Positions 17,465-27,700 of a stretch of 64,000 nucleotides of DNA are shown here, one piece after another. Each line of letters starts with the position of its first letter. Position 1 is the first letter of the stretch. The translations under genes and the position numbers were made by a program. The DNA is from JAUZOB01 sp963692465 (GTDB taxonomy: Bacteria > Bacteroidota > Bacteroidia > Bacteroidales > Prolixibacteraceae): NCBI GenBank assembly GCA_963692465.1, contig OY829943.1, positions 2,604,001-2,668,000 on the forward strand, given 5' to 3'. The notes under the pieces were generated by a model, which was given only the letters and a program-made list of their open reading frames with translations, was not told the origin of the DNA and searched no databases.

Positions 17465-18475
17465 TTAAAGATATTTAATTACAGGAGTTCCACATTTTTT
17501 ACATTTACCAGACTCATCAAGATTGATCATCTTGATCTGGTATTGATCTCTACTGATGAGAAGAGTATGACAGTGAGGGCATTCTGTGTTGGATTTTCCC
17601 TTTACTGAAACATTTCCCAGATAAACGAAATGGAGATTTTTCCGTGCCAGATTATAAAGGCGGAGCAAGGTCTCCGTGGAAGTGGGTGGTTCGGTATAAA
17701 GGAAATTTGGGAAGTAGCGGGAAAGGTGCAACGGGATGTCTGGTGATAATTTAGTGGTTATCCATTGGGTCATGGCAATGAATAATTCATCTTCATCATT
17801 TCGTTCGGGTATGACCAGATTTGTTATTTCTAAATGTTTTCCAGCTTTATGAATGGCCAGGAGCGTTTCCAGAATCGGGAGTAAATCGGCTCCGGTTTGA
17901 GATCGATAAGATTTTGTGTGAAAAAATTTAAGATCGACATTAAATGCATCAATTAAAGGAAGAATTGCCTGTAAGGGTTCTGAATTGATATAACCATTGG
18001 TTACCATGACGTTCCTCATTCCGGCATTATGAACCAAGGTAGCTGTCTCTTTCATGTATTCATAAAAAACAGTGGGTTCGTTGTAGGTGTAGGCAATTCC
18101 GATGTTATCCGGTTGTCTGGAAGCAAGATCAATCAGGTTTTCGGGTTGGATGTTTCGAGAAAAGAAAGTTTCGCCGGAAATATTTTGGGAGATAGAATAG
18201 TTTTGACAGAATTTGCAGTGCATATTGCACCCACAGGTTCCCACAGAAAGAATATGTTTCCCCGGGAAGAAATGATAAAGTGGTTTTTTCTCAATGGGAT
18301 CTAGTGCTAAAGCAGCTAATTCCCCGAAAACATTGGTATAAAGAACTCCATGATTGTTAACCCTCACCTGACAATTTCCTTTTTGCCCCATTCCGATGCG
18401 ACAGTTGTGAGGGCAAAGTAGGCACTGAACTTTGTTGGCAGGGAGTTTTTGATAGTAAAGAGCCTCTTTTAACAT
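17465..18475 (-). CDS. AmmeMemoRadiSam system radical SAM enzyme
   Basis: The 336-residue protein is a PflA-like radical SAM enzyme. The cluster motif CNMHCKFC gives CxxxCxxC at Cys83/87/90. Additional cysteines at the N terminus (CLLCPHNC, 18-25) and a C-terminal zinc-ribbon pair (CPHC and CKKC) suggest further metal sites. MLKEALYYQKLPANKVQCLLCPHNC is the family N terminus, so the ATG at 18475 is preferred over the much longer open frame that would run into htpG. It is first in a two-gene unit with the Memo-like gene. Substrate unknown. Confidence 0.9.
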   Translation of the reverse strand: MLKEALYYQKLPANKVQCLLCPHNCRIGMGQKGNCQVRVNNHGVLYTNVFGELAALALDPIEKKPLYHFFPGKHILSVGTCGCNMHCKFCQNYSISQNISGETFFSRNIQPENLIDLASRQPDNIGIAYTYNEPTVFYEYMKETATLVHNAGMRNVMVTNGYINSEPLQAILPLIDAFNVDLKFFHTKSYRSQTGADLLPILETLLAIHKAGKHLEITNLVIPERNDEDELFIAMTQWITTKLSPDIPLHLSRYFPNFLYTEPPTSTETLLRLYNLARKNLHFVYLGNVSVKGKSNTECPHCHTLLISRDQYQIKMINLDESGKCKKCGTPVIKYL

Positions 18476-18667
18476 GATCGATAAGGTTTTTAATTCTAAT
18501 CTAAAGTTATGGATTTTTTCATAGCGAATGACGATAGAATCAGTACGGATGACAAAAGTGTGAATGGGTAATGAGTTAAACTGACATTTCGACAGAGAAG
18601 TAATAATGGCATAAGGTTTGAAAAAGCAATAGCAGTTATGAATCGTTGAATCAAAAAAGATAAGGAT

Positions 18668-20722
18668 ATGCAAAAAGGAAAAATTGGGGTAGCAAGCGAA
18701 AACATGTTCCCGATTATTAAAAAATTTCTTTACTCTGATCATGATATTTTTTTAAGAGAACTTGTCTCTAATGCAGTAGATGCAACTCAAAAATTAAAAA
18801 CACTGGCGTCACTGGGGAAGTATAGTGGGAGTGTAGAAGATTTGAAAGTGCGTGTCAGTTTTGACAAGGAGGCAAAAACCATTACAATTTCGGATCAGGG
18901 AATTGGAATGACTGCTGAGGAAATTGATAAATATATCAACCAGATTGCTTTTTCCGGAGCAAATGAATTTATGGAGAAATATAAAGACGATGCGAATGCT
19001 ATTATCGGGCATTTCGGATTAGGCTTTTATTCTTCTTTTATGATCAGTGAGAAAGTTGAGATTATCAGTCGTTCTTATAAAGAAGGGTCACAGGCTGTTC
19101 GCTGGGAATGTGACGGTAGTTCCGATTTTACAATTGAAGATGCAGAGCGCGATCAGGCAGGTACGGACATTGTGATGCATGTTAATGAGGAGTCTGTCGA
19201 ATTTCTTGATGAGAATAAGATTAATGATATTCTTAAAAAATACTGTAAGTTTCTTCCTGTTCCGGTTCTTTTCGGTAAGAAAAAAGAATGGAAAGATGAG
19301 AAATATGTCGATGGAACAGAAGACAATCAGATCAATATTACGAATCCCGCATGGACTCGTAAACCGGCCGATTTAAAGGAAGAGGACTATCATGAGTTCT
19401 ATCATGAATTGTACCCTATTGCCGATGAACCTTTGTTTCATATTCATTTGAATGTTGATTATCCGTTTAATCTGACGGGGATTTTATATTTCCCGAAATT
19501 GAAGAACACCATTGAGGTTCAGAAAAACAAGATTCAACTGTATTGTAATCAGGTTTTTGTGACTGATTCGGTTGAGGGAATTGTTCCTGAATTTTTAACC
19601 TTGTTACATGGGGTAATTGATTCTCCGGATATTCCGTTGAATGTATCCCGTTCTTATCTGCAGGGCGATAGTAATGTGAAGAAGATTTCGGGTCATATAA
19701 CGAAGAAAGTGGCCGATCGGTTAGCTCAGATATTTAAAGATAGTCGGACTGAATATGAAGGAAAATGGGATGATTTGAAGCTTTTTATTGAGTACGGGAT
19801 GCTTACGGATGAGAAGTTTTATGACAAGGCAAAGGATTTCTTCCTGTATAAAAATACTGACGGCAAATATTTCACGGTTGATGAGTATGAGACGTTGATA
19901 AAAGAAAATCAGACCGATAAGGATAAAAAGGTTGTTCATTTGTATGCAAGCAATGTTGACGAACAGTATTCGTTTATTCGTGCAGCGAAGGACAAGGGTT
20001 ATGATGTTTTGTTAATGGATGAAGTTCTTACGACTCCATTGCTCAATCTCTTGGAACAAAAATTCACTGATAGCCGATTTGTTCGGGTTGATTCGGATGT
20101 TATTGACAAATTAATCCGGAAGGATGATCATGAAGAGAATAAACTGGATCCGGCGAAGAGTGGTGAACTGACTGTTATGTTACAGGGAGTTGTGCCTAAA
20201 GACAAAGGAAACTTCATGATAGACTTTGAGGGTATGGGAGAAAAAGGGACTCCAATGGTAATTACCCGCGATGAATTTATGCGTCGGATGAAGGATATGA
20301 GTCGGATGCAGCCGGGGATGAGCTTTTATGGCGAGATGCCTGATAGTTATCATTTGGTTGTCAATACGGATCATCCGTTGGTAAAAGAGGTAATTGCTGA
20401 TAAAGAGAAAAATGTAGATGGTGATTTGGCTGAGGTTAATGATCAGATTAAAGAATTGGTCAAACAGAAAGAAGAATTGAAAAAAGCCAAGGAAGGGAAA
20501 AAAGAGGAAGAAATTGCTCAGGCAGATAAAGACAAATTAAAAGACGTGGAAGACAACCTTAAAAAGGTTGAAGACCAGAAACGGGAGAAACTTGATGTGT
20601 TTGGGAAAAACAATAAACTTGCCCATCAATTGGTTGATTTGGCTTTGCTGGCAAACGGACTTTTGAAGGGAGAGGATCTTGATCGCTTTGTAAATCGGAG
20701 CGTTGAATTAATTCAACAATAA
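18668..20722 (+). CDS. htpG: Chaperone HtpG (Hsp90 family)
   Basis: This 684-residue cytosolic chaperone has the GHKL ATPase domain at the N terminus: ELVSNAVDATQKL, SDQGIGMT and GHFGLGFYSSFM. The middle domain contains LNVSRSYLQGD, and the C-terminal dimerisation domain ends near residue 680. A Lys/Glu-rich charged coiled segment (about 580-640) precedes the end. It diverges from the radical SAM gene across a 192-bp spacer, and a strong terminator follows at 20744. Confidence 0.97.
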   Translation: MQKGKIGVASENMFPIIKKFLYSDHDIFLRELVSNAVDATQKLKTLASLGKYSGSVEDLKVRVSFDKEAKTITISDQGIGMTAEEIDKYINQIAFSGANEFMEKYKDDANAIIGHFGLGFYSSFMISEKVEIISRSYKEGSQAVRWECDGSSDFTIEDAERDQAGTDIVMHVNEESVEFLDENKINDILKKYCKFLPVPVLFGKKKEWKDEKYVDGTEDNQINITNPAWTRKPADLKEEDYHEFYHELYPIADEPLFHIHLNVDYPFNLTGILYFPKLKNTIEVQKNKIQLYCNQVFVTDSVEGIVPEFLTLLHGVIDSPDIPLNVSRSYLQGDSNVKKISGHITKKVADRLAQIFKDSRTEYEGKWDDLKLFIEYGMLTDEKFYDKAKDFFLYKNTDGKYFTVDEYETLIKENQTDKDKKVVHLYASNVDEQYSFIRAAKDKGYDVLLMDEVLTTPLLNLLEQKFTDSRFVRVDSDVIDKLIRKDDHEENKLDPAKSGELTVMLQGVVPKDKGNFMIDFEGMGEKGTPMVITRDEFMRRMKDMSRMQPGMSFYGEMPDSYHLVVNTDHPLVKEVIADKEKNVDGDLAEVNDQIKELVKQKEELKKAKEGKKEEEIAQADKDKLKDVEDNLKKVEDQKREKLDVFGKNNKLAHQLVDLALLANGLLKGEDLDRFVNRSVELIQQ

Positions 20723-20743
20723 ATCACTTTTTCTGTATTAAGG

Positions 20744-20783
20744 AAGCGATTCTGTTCAATTTTGGATAGAATCGCTTTTTTTT
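20744..20783 (+). terminator. Terminator of htpG
   Basis: AAGCGATTCT (20744-20753) pairs perfectly with AGAATCGCTT (20768-20777) over a 14-nt loop; T continues to 20783. Confidence 0.92.
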
Positions 20784-20850
20784 ATGGCATTGTTTTGTAG
20801 TCCTGTTTGGTTGTATTAATTTGGGGTTGTGAAATTAGTAACAAACCACT

Positions 20851-23103
20851 ATGAAAAGAGGGTGTCAAATAGTCTTGTCGTTTATTGGCTTAATGCTGGT
20901 TGCTTGTGGTACAAGCAATGTAAAGAAGTCGAATGATTTGCTTTCTTTCGTTGATCCGAATATTGGAGGAGTTGGTCATCTATTGGAGCCGACTCGTCCG
21001 ACTGTTCAGATACCGAATCAAATGATCCGGGTTTTTCCGGTCAGAAATGATTACATGGATGATCAAATTCGCTTTTTTCCATTGAATGTAACTTCTCACC
21101 GACAGGGACAGATATTTGGAATAATGCCCTCGGGAAGCGATGTCCTGACTAACCATTGGTTTGAGGGAAGTGAATATGACCATGATCAGGAAACGTCAAC
21201 CCCGTATTATTATCAGGTTTTGTTGGAAAATGATCATATAAATCTTGAATTTGTTCCGGGAGAGAAATCCGGATATTTCCGGTTTGCATTTAAAGATGGG
21301 AAACAAGCAAATGTTCTATTCTCTGTTTTGCAGCGAGGGAGTTTTCATTTTTCAGGAAAGATTGTTCAGGGAGTTGAGGAGTTTCAAGGGATGAAAGCTT
21401 GGTTATATGGAGAGTTTTCCGAAGAAGGAACTCCTTATGTTATTGATGGCAAAGCATTAAAGGAAGGATCTTCGATCGAAGGAGATCAATGTAAGGCCTA
21501 TCTTTCATTTAGGCCGTCTTCTGGTAAAACTGTGGATTTTAGGTATGCAATTTCTTATGTCAGTCAGGAACAGTCCCAAAAGAATTATCAGTTGGAGCAG
21601 ACGGGGCTGACATTTGAGCAGAAGAAGCAGAATGCAAAAGCGAAATGGCAAGATGCTCTGGGTAAGATTGAAGTGTCGGGGGGAAGTGACGCGCAACTCC
21701 GGTCGTTTTATTCTGCATTGTATCGTTGCTATGAAAGAATGGTGAATATCAATGAATATGGGAAGTATTACAGTGGCTATGATAAAAGGGTTCATCCTTC
21801 TACCCGAAATTTCTATGTAGATGACTGGAGTTGGGATACCCATTTGGCTTTGCACCCGTTGCAGATTATTTTGGATCCGAAAGCAGAGTCCGATAAGATT
21901 CAGTCTTATATTTTAATGTCTGAACAGTCGGGAGCGATGCCTTCTTTCCCTTTGTTATGGGGTGATCATCCTTGTATGACCGGAAATCACGCAACCGCAA
22001 TCATTGCTGATGCATGGTTTAAAGGAATCCGGAATATTGATATTGTTCCTGCTTATGAGGGACTAAGGCAGGCTAATTTGGGAACGACTATGTTGCCCTG
22101 GCGTAACGGCAGAATGTGTCGGCTTGATTCGTTTTATACGAAGCATGGATTTTATCCTGCCCTGAAGCCGGGAGAAAAAGAGACGGAACCGATGGTTGAT
22201 GGCTTCGAACGTCGTCAGTCTGTTGCGATTACGCTTGGTCAGTCTTTTGATGACTGGAATATGGCTCATCTGGCAAAGGAATTAGGGCGAATAGATGATC
22301 AATCTATTTTTCAGAAACGATCGAAGAACTATCAGAACGTTTATAATGAGGAGAAAGGGTTTATGTGGCCCCGGAGTGAGGATGGAAAATGGATTGAAGA
22401 TTTTAATCCGACTTTTTCCGGAGGACTGGGTGGACGGGATTATTTTACAGAATGTAATGCCTGGACTTATAATTGGGCCGTACAGGAGGATATTCCCGGA
22501 CTTATTGAATTGATGGGTGGAAAGGTTGCCTTTATGAATAAATTAGATCAGCTGTTCCACGAAAATTCAGGGAAGAGTAAATATGAATATTGGTCACAAT
22601 TTCCTGACGCAACGGGATTGGTTGGCCAATTTGTAATGGGAAATGAACCAAGTCTTCATATTCCGTATTTATATGTTTATGCTGGAGCTCCTTGGAAGAC
22701 ACAGAAACGAATTAGAATGCTCCTGAATACATGGTTTAAGGATAATATATTTGGCATTCCTGGGGATGAGGATGGAGGAGGTCTGTCGGCCTTTTATGTT
22801 TTCTCGGCTATGGGATTTTATCCGGTAACTCCGGGGAATCCGATATATGTGATAGGAAGTCCGATTTTTGAAAAGACAGTTATTCATCTTGAAGGAGGGA
22901 AGCTTTTTACTATTACAGCAAATCACTGTTCTGCTGCGAATAAATACATTCAGTCGGCTAAATTAAATGGTACTGCATTAAATAGAGCTTGGTTTAGTCA
23001 CGAAGAGTTGCGAAAAGGGGGAACACTTGAATTTGAAATGGGGGCAACTCCTAATAAAGCATGGGGAGCGGATCCGGCAGAAGCACCCAGAGCTTTTAAG
23101 TAA
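20851..23103 (+). CDS. GH92-family glycoside hydrolase (alpha-mannosidase type), lipoprotein
   Basis: The 750-residue product has a lipoprotein signal with lipobox LVAC and Cys19, so it is membrane-anchored. FVDPNIGGVGH near the start, FYVDDWSWDTHLALHPL, and GDEDGGGLSAFYVFSAMGFYPVTPG near the C terminus are GH92 signatures. The last holds acidic residues of the calcium-dependent inverting site. GH92 enzymes remove alpha-mannose units from glycoprotein or yeast glycans. It stands alone, with no SusC/D nearby, and ends at a bidirectional terminator shared with mtgA. Confidence 0.92.
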   Translation: MKRGCQIVLSFIGLMLVACGTSNVKKSNDLLSFVDPNIGGVGHLLEPTRPTVQIPNQMIRVFPVRNDYMDDQIRFFPLNVTSHRQGQIFGIMPSGSDVLTNHWFEGSEYDHDQETSTPYYYQVLLENDHINLEFVPGEKSGYFRFAFKDGKQANVLFSVLQRGSFHFSGKIVQGVEEFQGMKAWLYGEFSEEGTPYVIDGKALKEGSSIEGDQCKAYLSFRPSSGKTVDFRYAISYVSQEQSQKNYQLEQTGLTFEQKKQNAKAKWQDALGKIEVSGGSDAQLRSFYSALYRCYERMVNINEYGKYYSGYDKRVHPSTRNFYVDDWSWDTHLALHPLQIILDPKAESDKIQSYILMSEQSGAMPSFPLLWGDHPCMTGNHATAIIADAWFKGIRNIDIVPAYEGLRQANLGTTMLPWRNGRMCRLDSFYTKHGFYPALKPGEKETEPMVDGFERRQSVAITLGQSFDDWNMAHLAKELGRIDDQSIFQKRSKNYQNVYNEEKGFMWPRSEDGKWIEDFNPTFSGGLGGRDYFTECNAWTYNWAVQEDIPGLIELMGGKVAFMNKLDQLFHENSGKSKYEYWSQFPDATGLVGQFVMGNEPSLHIPYLYVYAGAPWKTQKRIRMLLNTWFKDNIFGIPGDEDGGGLSAFYVFSAMGFYPVTPGNPIYVIGSPIFEKTVIHLEGGKLFTITANHCSAANKYIQSAKLNGTALNRAWFSHEELRKGGTLEFEMGATPNKAWGADPAEAPRAFK

Positions 23104-23115
23104 TTTTGGATGCAA

Positions 23116-23152
23116 AAGAAAAGCCTCACTTGTTGCAAGTGAGGCTTTTCTT
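23116..23152. terminator. Bidirectional terminator between the GH92 gene and mtgA
   Basis: A perfect 17-bp stem (23116-23132 with 23136-23152) has a 3-nt loop and T-rich arms on both strands. It lies between two convergent stop codons. Confidence 0.93.
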
Positions 23153-23158
23153 ATTTGG

Positions 23159-23854
23159 TTAGTAATCCAAAGAATTATAATGAGACATTTGATTGGTAAT
23201 CCATTGAATACGATGTCGGACATAGGGGTCGGGAGGGTTTGCACTGAATTTCCTGGGGTTGGGTAAAATTGCAGCTATGGAAGCAGCCTGGACCTTGGTT
23301 AGTCGCCGACAGCTTTTGTGATACCAATATTTGGTAGCAGCTTGTGCTCCATAGATACCATCGCCCATTTCAATGCTGTTGAGGTAAACCTCCATAATAC
23401 GTTCTTTTCCCCATATTAATTCGATGAGTTCGGTGAAATAGATTTCAAAACCCTTGCGGATAAAGCTTCTGCCCGGCCATAGGAAAACGTTTTTTGCCGT
23501 TTGTTGAGAAATAGTGCTGGCTCCTCTTAGTTTTTTCTTGTTTTCAATTTTAGATTCAACGGCTTTTTTTACCTGGGTAAGGTCGAATCCGTAATGCTCT
23601 GCAAATTTTTGGTCTTCACTGCAAACAACTGCTAGTTGAAGGTTTTTAGACATTTTTTCTATCGGGACCCATTTGTGAACGATTTTTATGGGTTGTCCGT
23701 CGATTTTTTGTTCTGCACATCGGATGAGCATCAAAGGAGTAACCGGAACAGGGACCCATTTGAACAGAATGACGGTAAATATTGATAGTCCAAGAAAACA
23801 GAGCGCGACAATTTTTAAAATGTGAAGGGTTAGTTTGCGAGTAATTGCGACCAT
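23159..23854 (-). CDS. mtgA: Monofunctional peptidoglycan glycosyltransferase
   Basis: The 231-residue GT51 enzyme polymerises lipid II into glycan strands at the outer face of the inner membrane. A membrane anchor (about 10-32) is followed by VVCSEDQKFAEHYGFD with catalytic Glu80, RGASTISQQTAKNVFL, and EIYLNSIEMGDGIYGA-type sequence (here EVYLNSIEMGDGIYG). There is no transpeptidase domain. The FtsE-like ATPase gene lies upstream on the same strand with its own promoter. A -7 box at 23875 gives mtgA its own start site. Confidence 0.95.
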   Translation of the reverse strand: MVAITRKLTLHILKIVALCFLGLSIFTVILFKWVPVPVTPLMLIRCAEQKIDGQPIKIVHKWVPIEKMSKNLQLAVVCSEDQKFAEHYGFDLTQVKKAVESKIENKKKLRGASTISQQTAKNVFLWPGRSFIRKGFEIYFTELIELIWGKERIMEVYLNSIEMGDGIYGAQAATKYWYHKSCRRLTKVQAASIAAILPNPRKFSANPPDPYVRHRIQWITNQMSHYNSLDY

Positions 23855-23874
23855 GAGAATGCATTTTTACGATG

Positions 23875-23882
23875 CAAAAGTA
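23875..23882 (-). promoter_or_regulatory. -7 box of mtgA
   Basis: On the minus strand the sequence reads TACTTTTG, a full TAnnTTTG match, 20 bp before the ATG at 23854. CAA at 23896-23898 could be a -33 element, but the gap (13 bp) is short. Confidence 0.5.
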
Positions 23883-23904
23883 AAAAAATAGCTACCAACT
23901 GTGT

Positions 23905-24621
23905 TTAAAGTAAGCTATCAAAATCGATATCTTCTTTCAGGTTACCTTCGAAATTAACGATTTTGTTGTTTTCGCAAATTAGCGTTCTTGCTGGAAATTT
24001 CTGAAGTGTATAATAATCATGAGAAGCCATGATGATGGTTTTTCCTTGTTTGTTGATTCTAAGGAAAAGCTTTATTAATGAATCTGAAGTTTCGGGGTCA
24101 AGATTTCCAGAAGGTTCATCTGCAAGGATAATTTCCGGGTTATTAAGAAGCGCTCTTGCAATAACAATGCGCTGTTGTTCTCCTCCTGATAATTGATTGG
24201 GCATTTTGTCAAGACAATCATTCATTCCGACGGCATTGAGAACTTCAACAATTCTTGCGTGAATTCTGTTTTGTTCTTTCCACCCGGTAGCTTGAAGAAC
24301 GAATTCAAGATTTCTGAAAACATCTCGGTCTGTCAGAAGTTTAAAGTCCTGGAAAACCATTCCTATTTTTCGGCGGAGGAAAGGAATCTCTCCGCTTTTA
24401 ATATTTTTGAGGTTGTATCCGGCAATTTTGCCTGATCCCTCAATAAGAGGAAGTTCTGCATTAAGTGTTCGGAGTAAAGAAGATTTTCCTGTTCCTACTT
24501 TCCCAATAATATAGACAAATTCGCCTGCATGAATATTTAAATTTACATTTGCCAGTACGAGTGTGTCTCGTTGATAAATGGCTGCATCTTCAAGTTGTAT
24601 GATATCTTCTTGGGTACTCAT
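23905..24621 (-). CDS. ftsE: FtsE-like ABC transporter ATP-binding protein
   Basis: The 238-residue ATPase has Walker A GKVGTGKSS (40-48), the signature LSGGEQ (144-149) and Walker B ILADEPSGNLD (165-175). GRKIGMVFQDFKLL-type sequence (here RKIGMVFQDFKLL) is typical of FtsE, which with FtsX controls periplasmic peptidoglycan hydrolases at the division site. No ftsX is adjacent, so the membrane partner must be encoded elsewhere. It precedes mtgA, another cell-wall gene, by 50 bp. Other FtsE-class exporters cannot be excluded. Confidence 0.82.
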   Translation of the reverse strand: MSTQEDIIQLEDAAIYQRDTLVLANVNLNIHAGEFVYIIGKVGTGKSSLLRTLNAELPLIEGSGKIAGYNLKNIKSGEIPFLRRKIGMVFQDFKLLTDRDVFRNLEFVLQATGWKEQNRIHARIVEVLNAVGMNDCLDKMPNQLSGGEQQRIVIARALLNNPEIILADEPSGNLDPETSDSLIKLFLRINKQGKTIIMASHDYYTLQKFPARTLICENNKIVNFEGNLKEDIDFDSLL

Positions 24622-24688
24622 GGATTATTTCTTATTTTGAAATGGAATTGTAAATTTGTTAAAAAATCATTCAGAAGAATGATTATTG

Positions 24689-24696
24689 CAAAGCTA
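24689..24696 (-). promoter_or_regulatory. -7 box of ftsE and leader hairpin
   Basis: The minus strand reads TAGCTTTG, a full TAnnTTTG match, about 68 bp before the ATG at 24621. An 8-bp perfect hairpin (AATCATTC at 24665-24672 with GAATGATT at 24677-24684) would lie at the very start of the leader RNA. Confidence 0.5.
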
Positions 24697-24761
24697 ATTT
24701 TTTTGATGGAAAAATAATAATTTGCACCTCTATTGAATTCTTATTTGGTCCTGAATCCAAA

Positions 24762-27700
24762 ATGCAAAAAATGACACGTATGAGATTTGAGAAACGAGTT
24801 TTTACACTTCTTTTTTTGTTTATCATTATTCCGTTGTCTTCGGTTTATGCTCAGAGTGGAACCTATTTTCGTCCTGACAATGAGCTTTATCAGACAGCAT
24901 TGGAGCTTTATCAGCAAGGAAAATACGGATCAAGCCTTTCTCTTTTTGATCAATTAAAAAAGGAGGTTGATTCGAATTCGCAACTAGCAACGGAGGCTTC
25001 ATTTTATAGTGCAATGAGTGCGTTAAAACTTGGCAACAGAGATGGCGTTAAACTAGCCGATCGTTTTATTGCTGAGAATCCGACCAGTCCCCTTTGCAAT
25101 AAGGCGCAGATGGAGAAGGGGGATTACCTTTTTGCACATAAGAAATACGCTGCGGCGTTGGATGCCTATAAATCGTTATCTGAATTGGATTTGGCTAAAC
25201 AGGATCGGGATAAACTTCACTTTAATTCCGGTTATAGCTATTTGAGTGTAGAGAAACCGGAAGATGCAATCGGTGAGTTTGTAAAGGTTTCAGAAGCAGC
25301 TCCTACCTACGGGGTGCCGGCTATTTATTACCGTTCGCACCTCTATTATGAGGCGGGGAAATATGATGAAGCCCTGGCGGGATTTAAAAAAATTGAGACG
25401 AACACTGAGTATCGTTCACTATCGGCTTACTATATCGCTCATATTTTGTATCTGAAAGGGGAATATGACGAATCTCTTCGTTATGCTATTCCATTGATGA
25501 ATACGCTGGAGGCAGATCAACAGCAGGCATTGTCACGAGTGGTCGGACTTTGCTACTTTCATCTGAAGTCTTATGACAAGGCTTTGCAGTATTTGTCTCG
25601 TTACGCGAAATTGCATAAAATTACCGATCGCTCGGATAATTATTGTTTGGGATATTGTTATTACCAGACGGGACAGTATGCTACAGCGATTCCATATTTG
25701 GAGTCTGCATCGACAGAAAAAGATGGGATGTCGCAAAATGCGGTCTATCACCTTGCTGATTGTTATATTAAAGTAGGAGACAAGGATCGGGCATTGCGTG
25801 CGTTTTCAAGTGCGGCTGAAATGTCTTTTGATTTGATTATCAAAGAAGATGCGTTATTCAATTACGCCAAATTAACTTATGAATTGTCGTATTCTCCTTT
25901 TAATGAATCCATAAAAGCTTTTGACAAGTACATTGCGCTATATCCGAATACGGAACGAAATGCCAAGGCCTATGATTTTCTGGTCCAGGTTTACATGACT
26001 ACTAAAAATTATAAAGATGCCCTGGTTTCTATTGAAAAGGTAAAGAATAGAACGGCATCAATCCGTAAAGCTTACCAACGACTTACTTTTTACCGGGGAT
26101 TAGAATTATATAATAATGAGGACTATAAAAATGCAGAACAGCTTTTTAAACAATCTTTTAAGGATGGGGCGTATAATTTAAAGCTGAAGTCATTGTCTTT
26201 ATTCTGGAGTGGAGAAACACTCTTCAGGATGGGAGATATGCAGACTGCAATGGATGAATACAAGGCATTCTTGGCAAGTGTACCATCATCATTACAAACG
26301 GAATCAGCTAAAGCTGCGTATGGAATCGGATATGCTTATTTCAACCAAAAGGCTTATGGCGAGGCATTGCCTTGGTTTAAAAAAACCGTCGGGACCGAGG
26401 GTGGTGGCGATCATCAAGTGTATGCAGATGCTTTAAACCGACTCGGTGATTGTCTGTTCAGTGAAAGAGATTTTTCCGCTGCCTCGGATGTTTATTCAAA
26501 ATCGTTGCAACTTGGTGTCTATGATTCGGATTATGCTCTTTATCAGCTGGCTTTCTGTGAAGGGATGCTTCATCATGAGAATCAAAAGATTGTATTACTC
26601 AAAAAGATGGTTGACGGGTATGGCTCTTCTTCATTGGTTCCGGAGGCTTTATTTGAAATGGGCAGGACTTACGAAAAACTTGGACAGAATGATCAGGCTC
26701 TTGAATGTTATCGTGAATTGGTGAGTAAGTATCCTTCCGGAGAAATAGTATCCAGAGCTTTGCTTCAATCGGGACTGGTGGCTTATAATCAGGCTGATTA
26801 TAAGCAATCACTCAATTATTACAAACAAGTTGTTGAGAAATATCCTAAAACACAAGAATCGCACGATGCTCTTTATGGTTTGAGAAACAGTTATGTGGAG
26901 ATGAATCAGGTGGATGATTATATTGATTATACGAATAAACTTGGGGGAGATGTAACTGTTTCGAAAAGCGAACAGGATTCGTTGCTTTATACTTCTGCGG
27001 AGAAACTTTATATGAACGGAGAGTCGATTGCAAAAGGACAGTTGGAAAAATATCTGAAAACATTTCCCGAAGGGGTTTTTGCTTTAAATGCTCATTTTTA
27101 TTTGGGAGAGATTTTTTATAAAGAAGAGAAAGATACTTTGGCTTTGTCTAACTATGAATATGTTACTCGTATTCCTGCCAATAGCTTCTCGGAGCAGGCC
27201 TTGGAACGAGCAGCGGAACTTCGTTTCAAAAAAGGAGACTTCCATGAGGCTCTTACTCATTATCAGTCGCTGGATAAGTTGGCAGGGAGTAAAACGAGTA
27301 TATTACAGGCTCGACTAGGAATTGTGAAGTGTGAATATGAATTGAAGGATTATTCGTCGGTTCCTGGAAGTGTTGATGTTTTGCTCGCGACAGAGAACCT
27401 TAATTCGCAAGATGAGATGCAGGCTCGGTTTATGAAGGGGAAAGCTCTTTATCAAACTAAAAATACGGAGCAGGCACTGCCGTATCTGCAAGAGGCAGCC
27501 AAAGATACTCAAACGGAGGAAGGTGCAGAATCGAAATATCTTGTAGCTCAAATTTATTCAGATCAAAAGAAAAATGAACTTGCTGAAAAAGAGATTCTTG
27601 ACTTTATTAAAAAAGGGACTTCTTTCCAGTATTGGATGGCACGGAGTTTTATTCTCCTGGCAGATATTTATCAACAACGAGGAGAATTGTTTCAGGCAAA

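Noticed and set aside
18476..18742. N-terminal extension of the radical SAM gene into htpG
   Set aside because: The extension has no family similarity and would overlap the htpG start; the normal N terminus begins at 18475.
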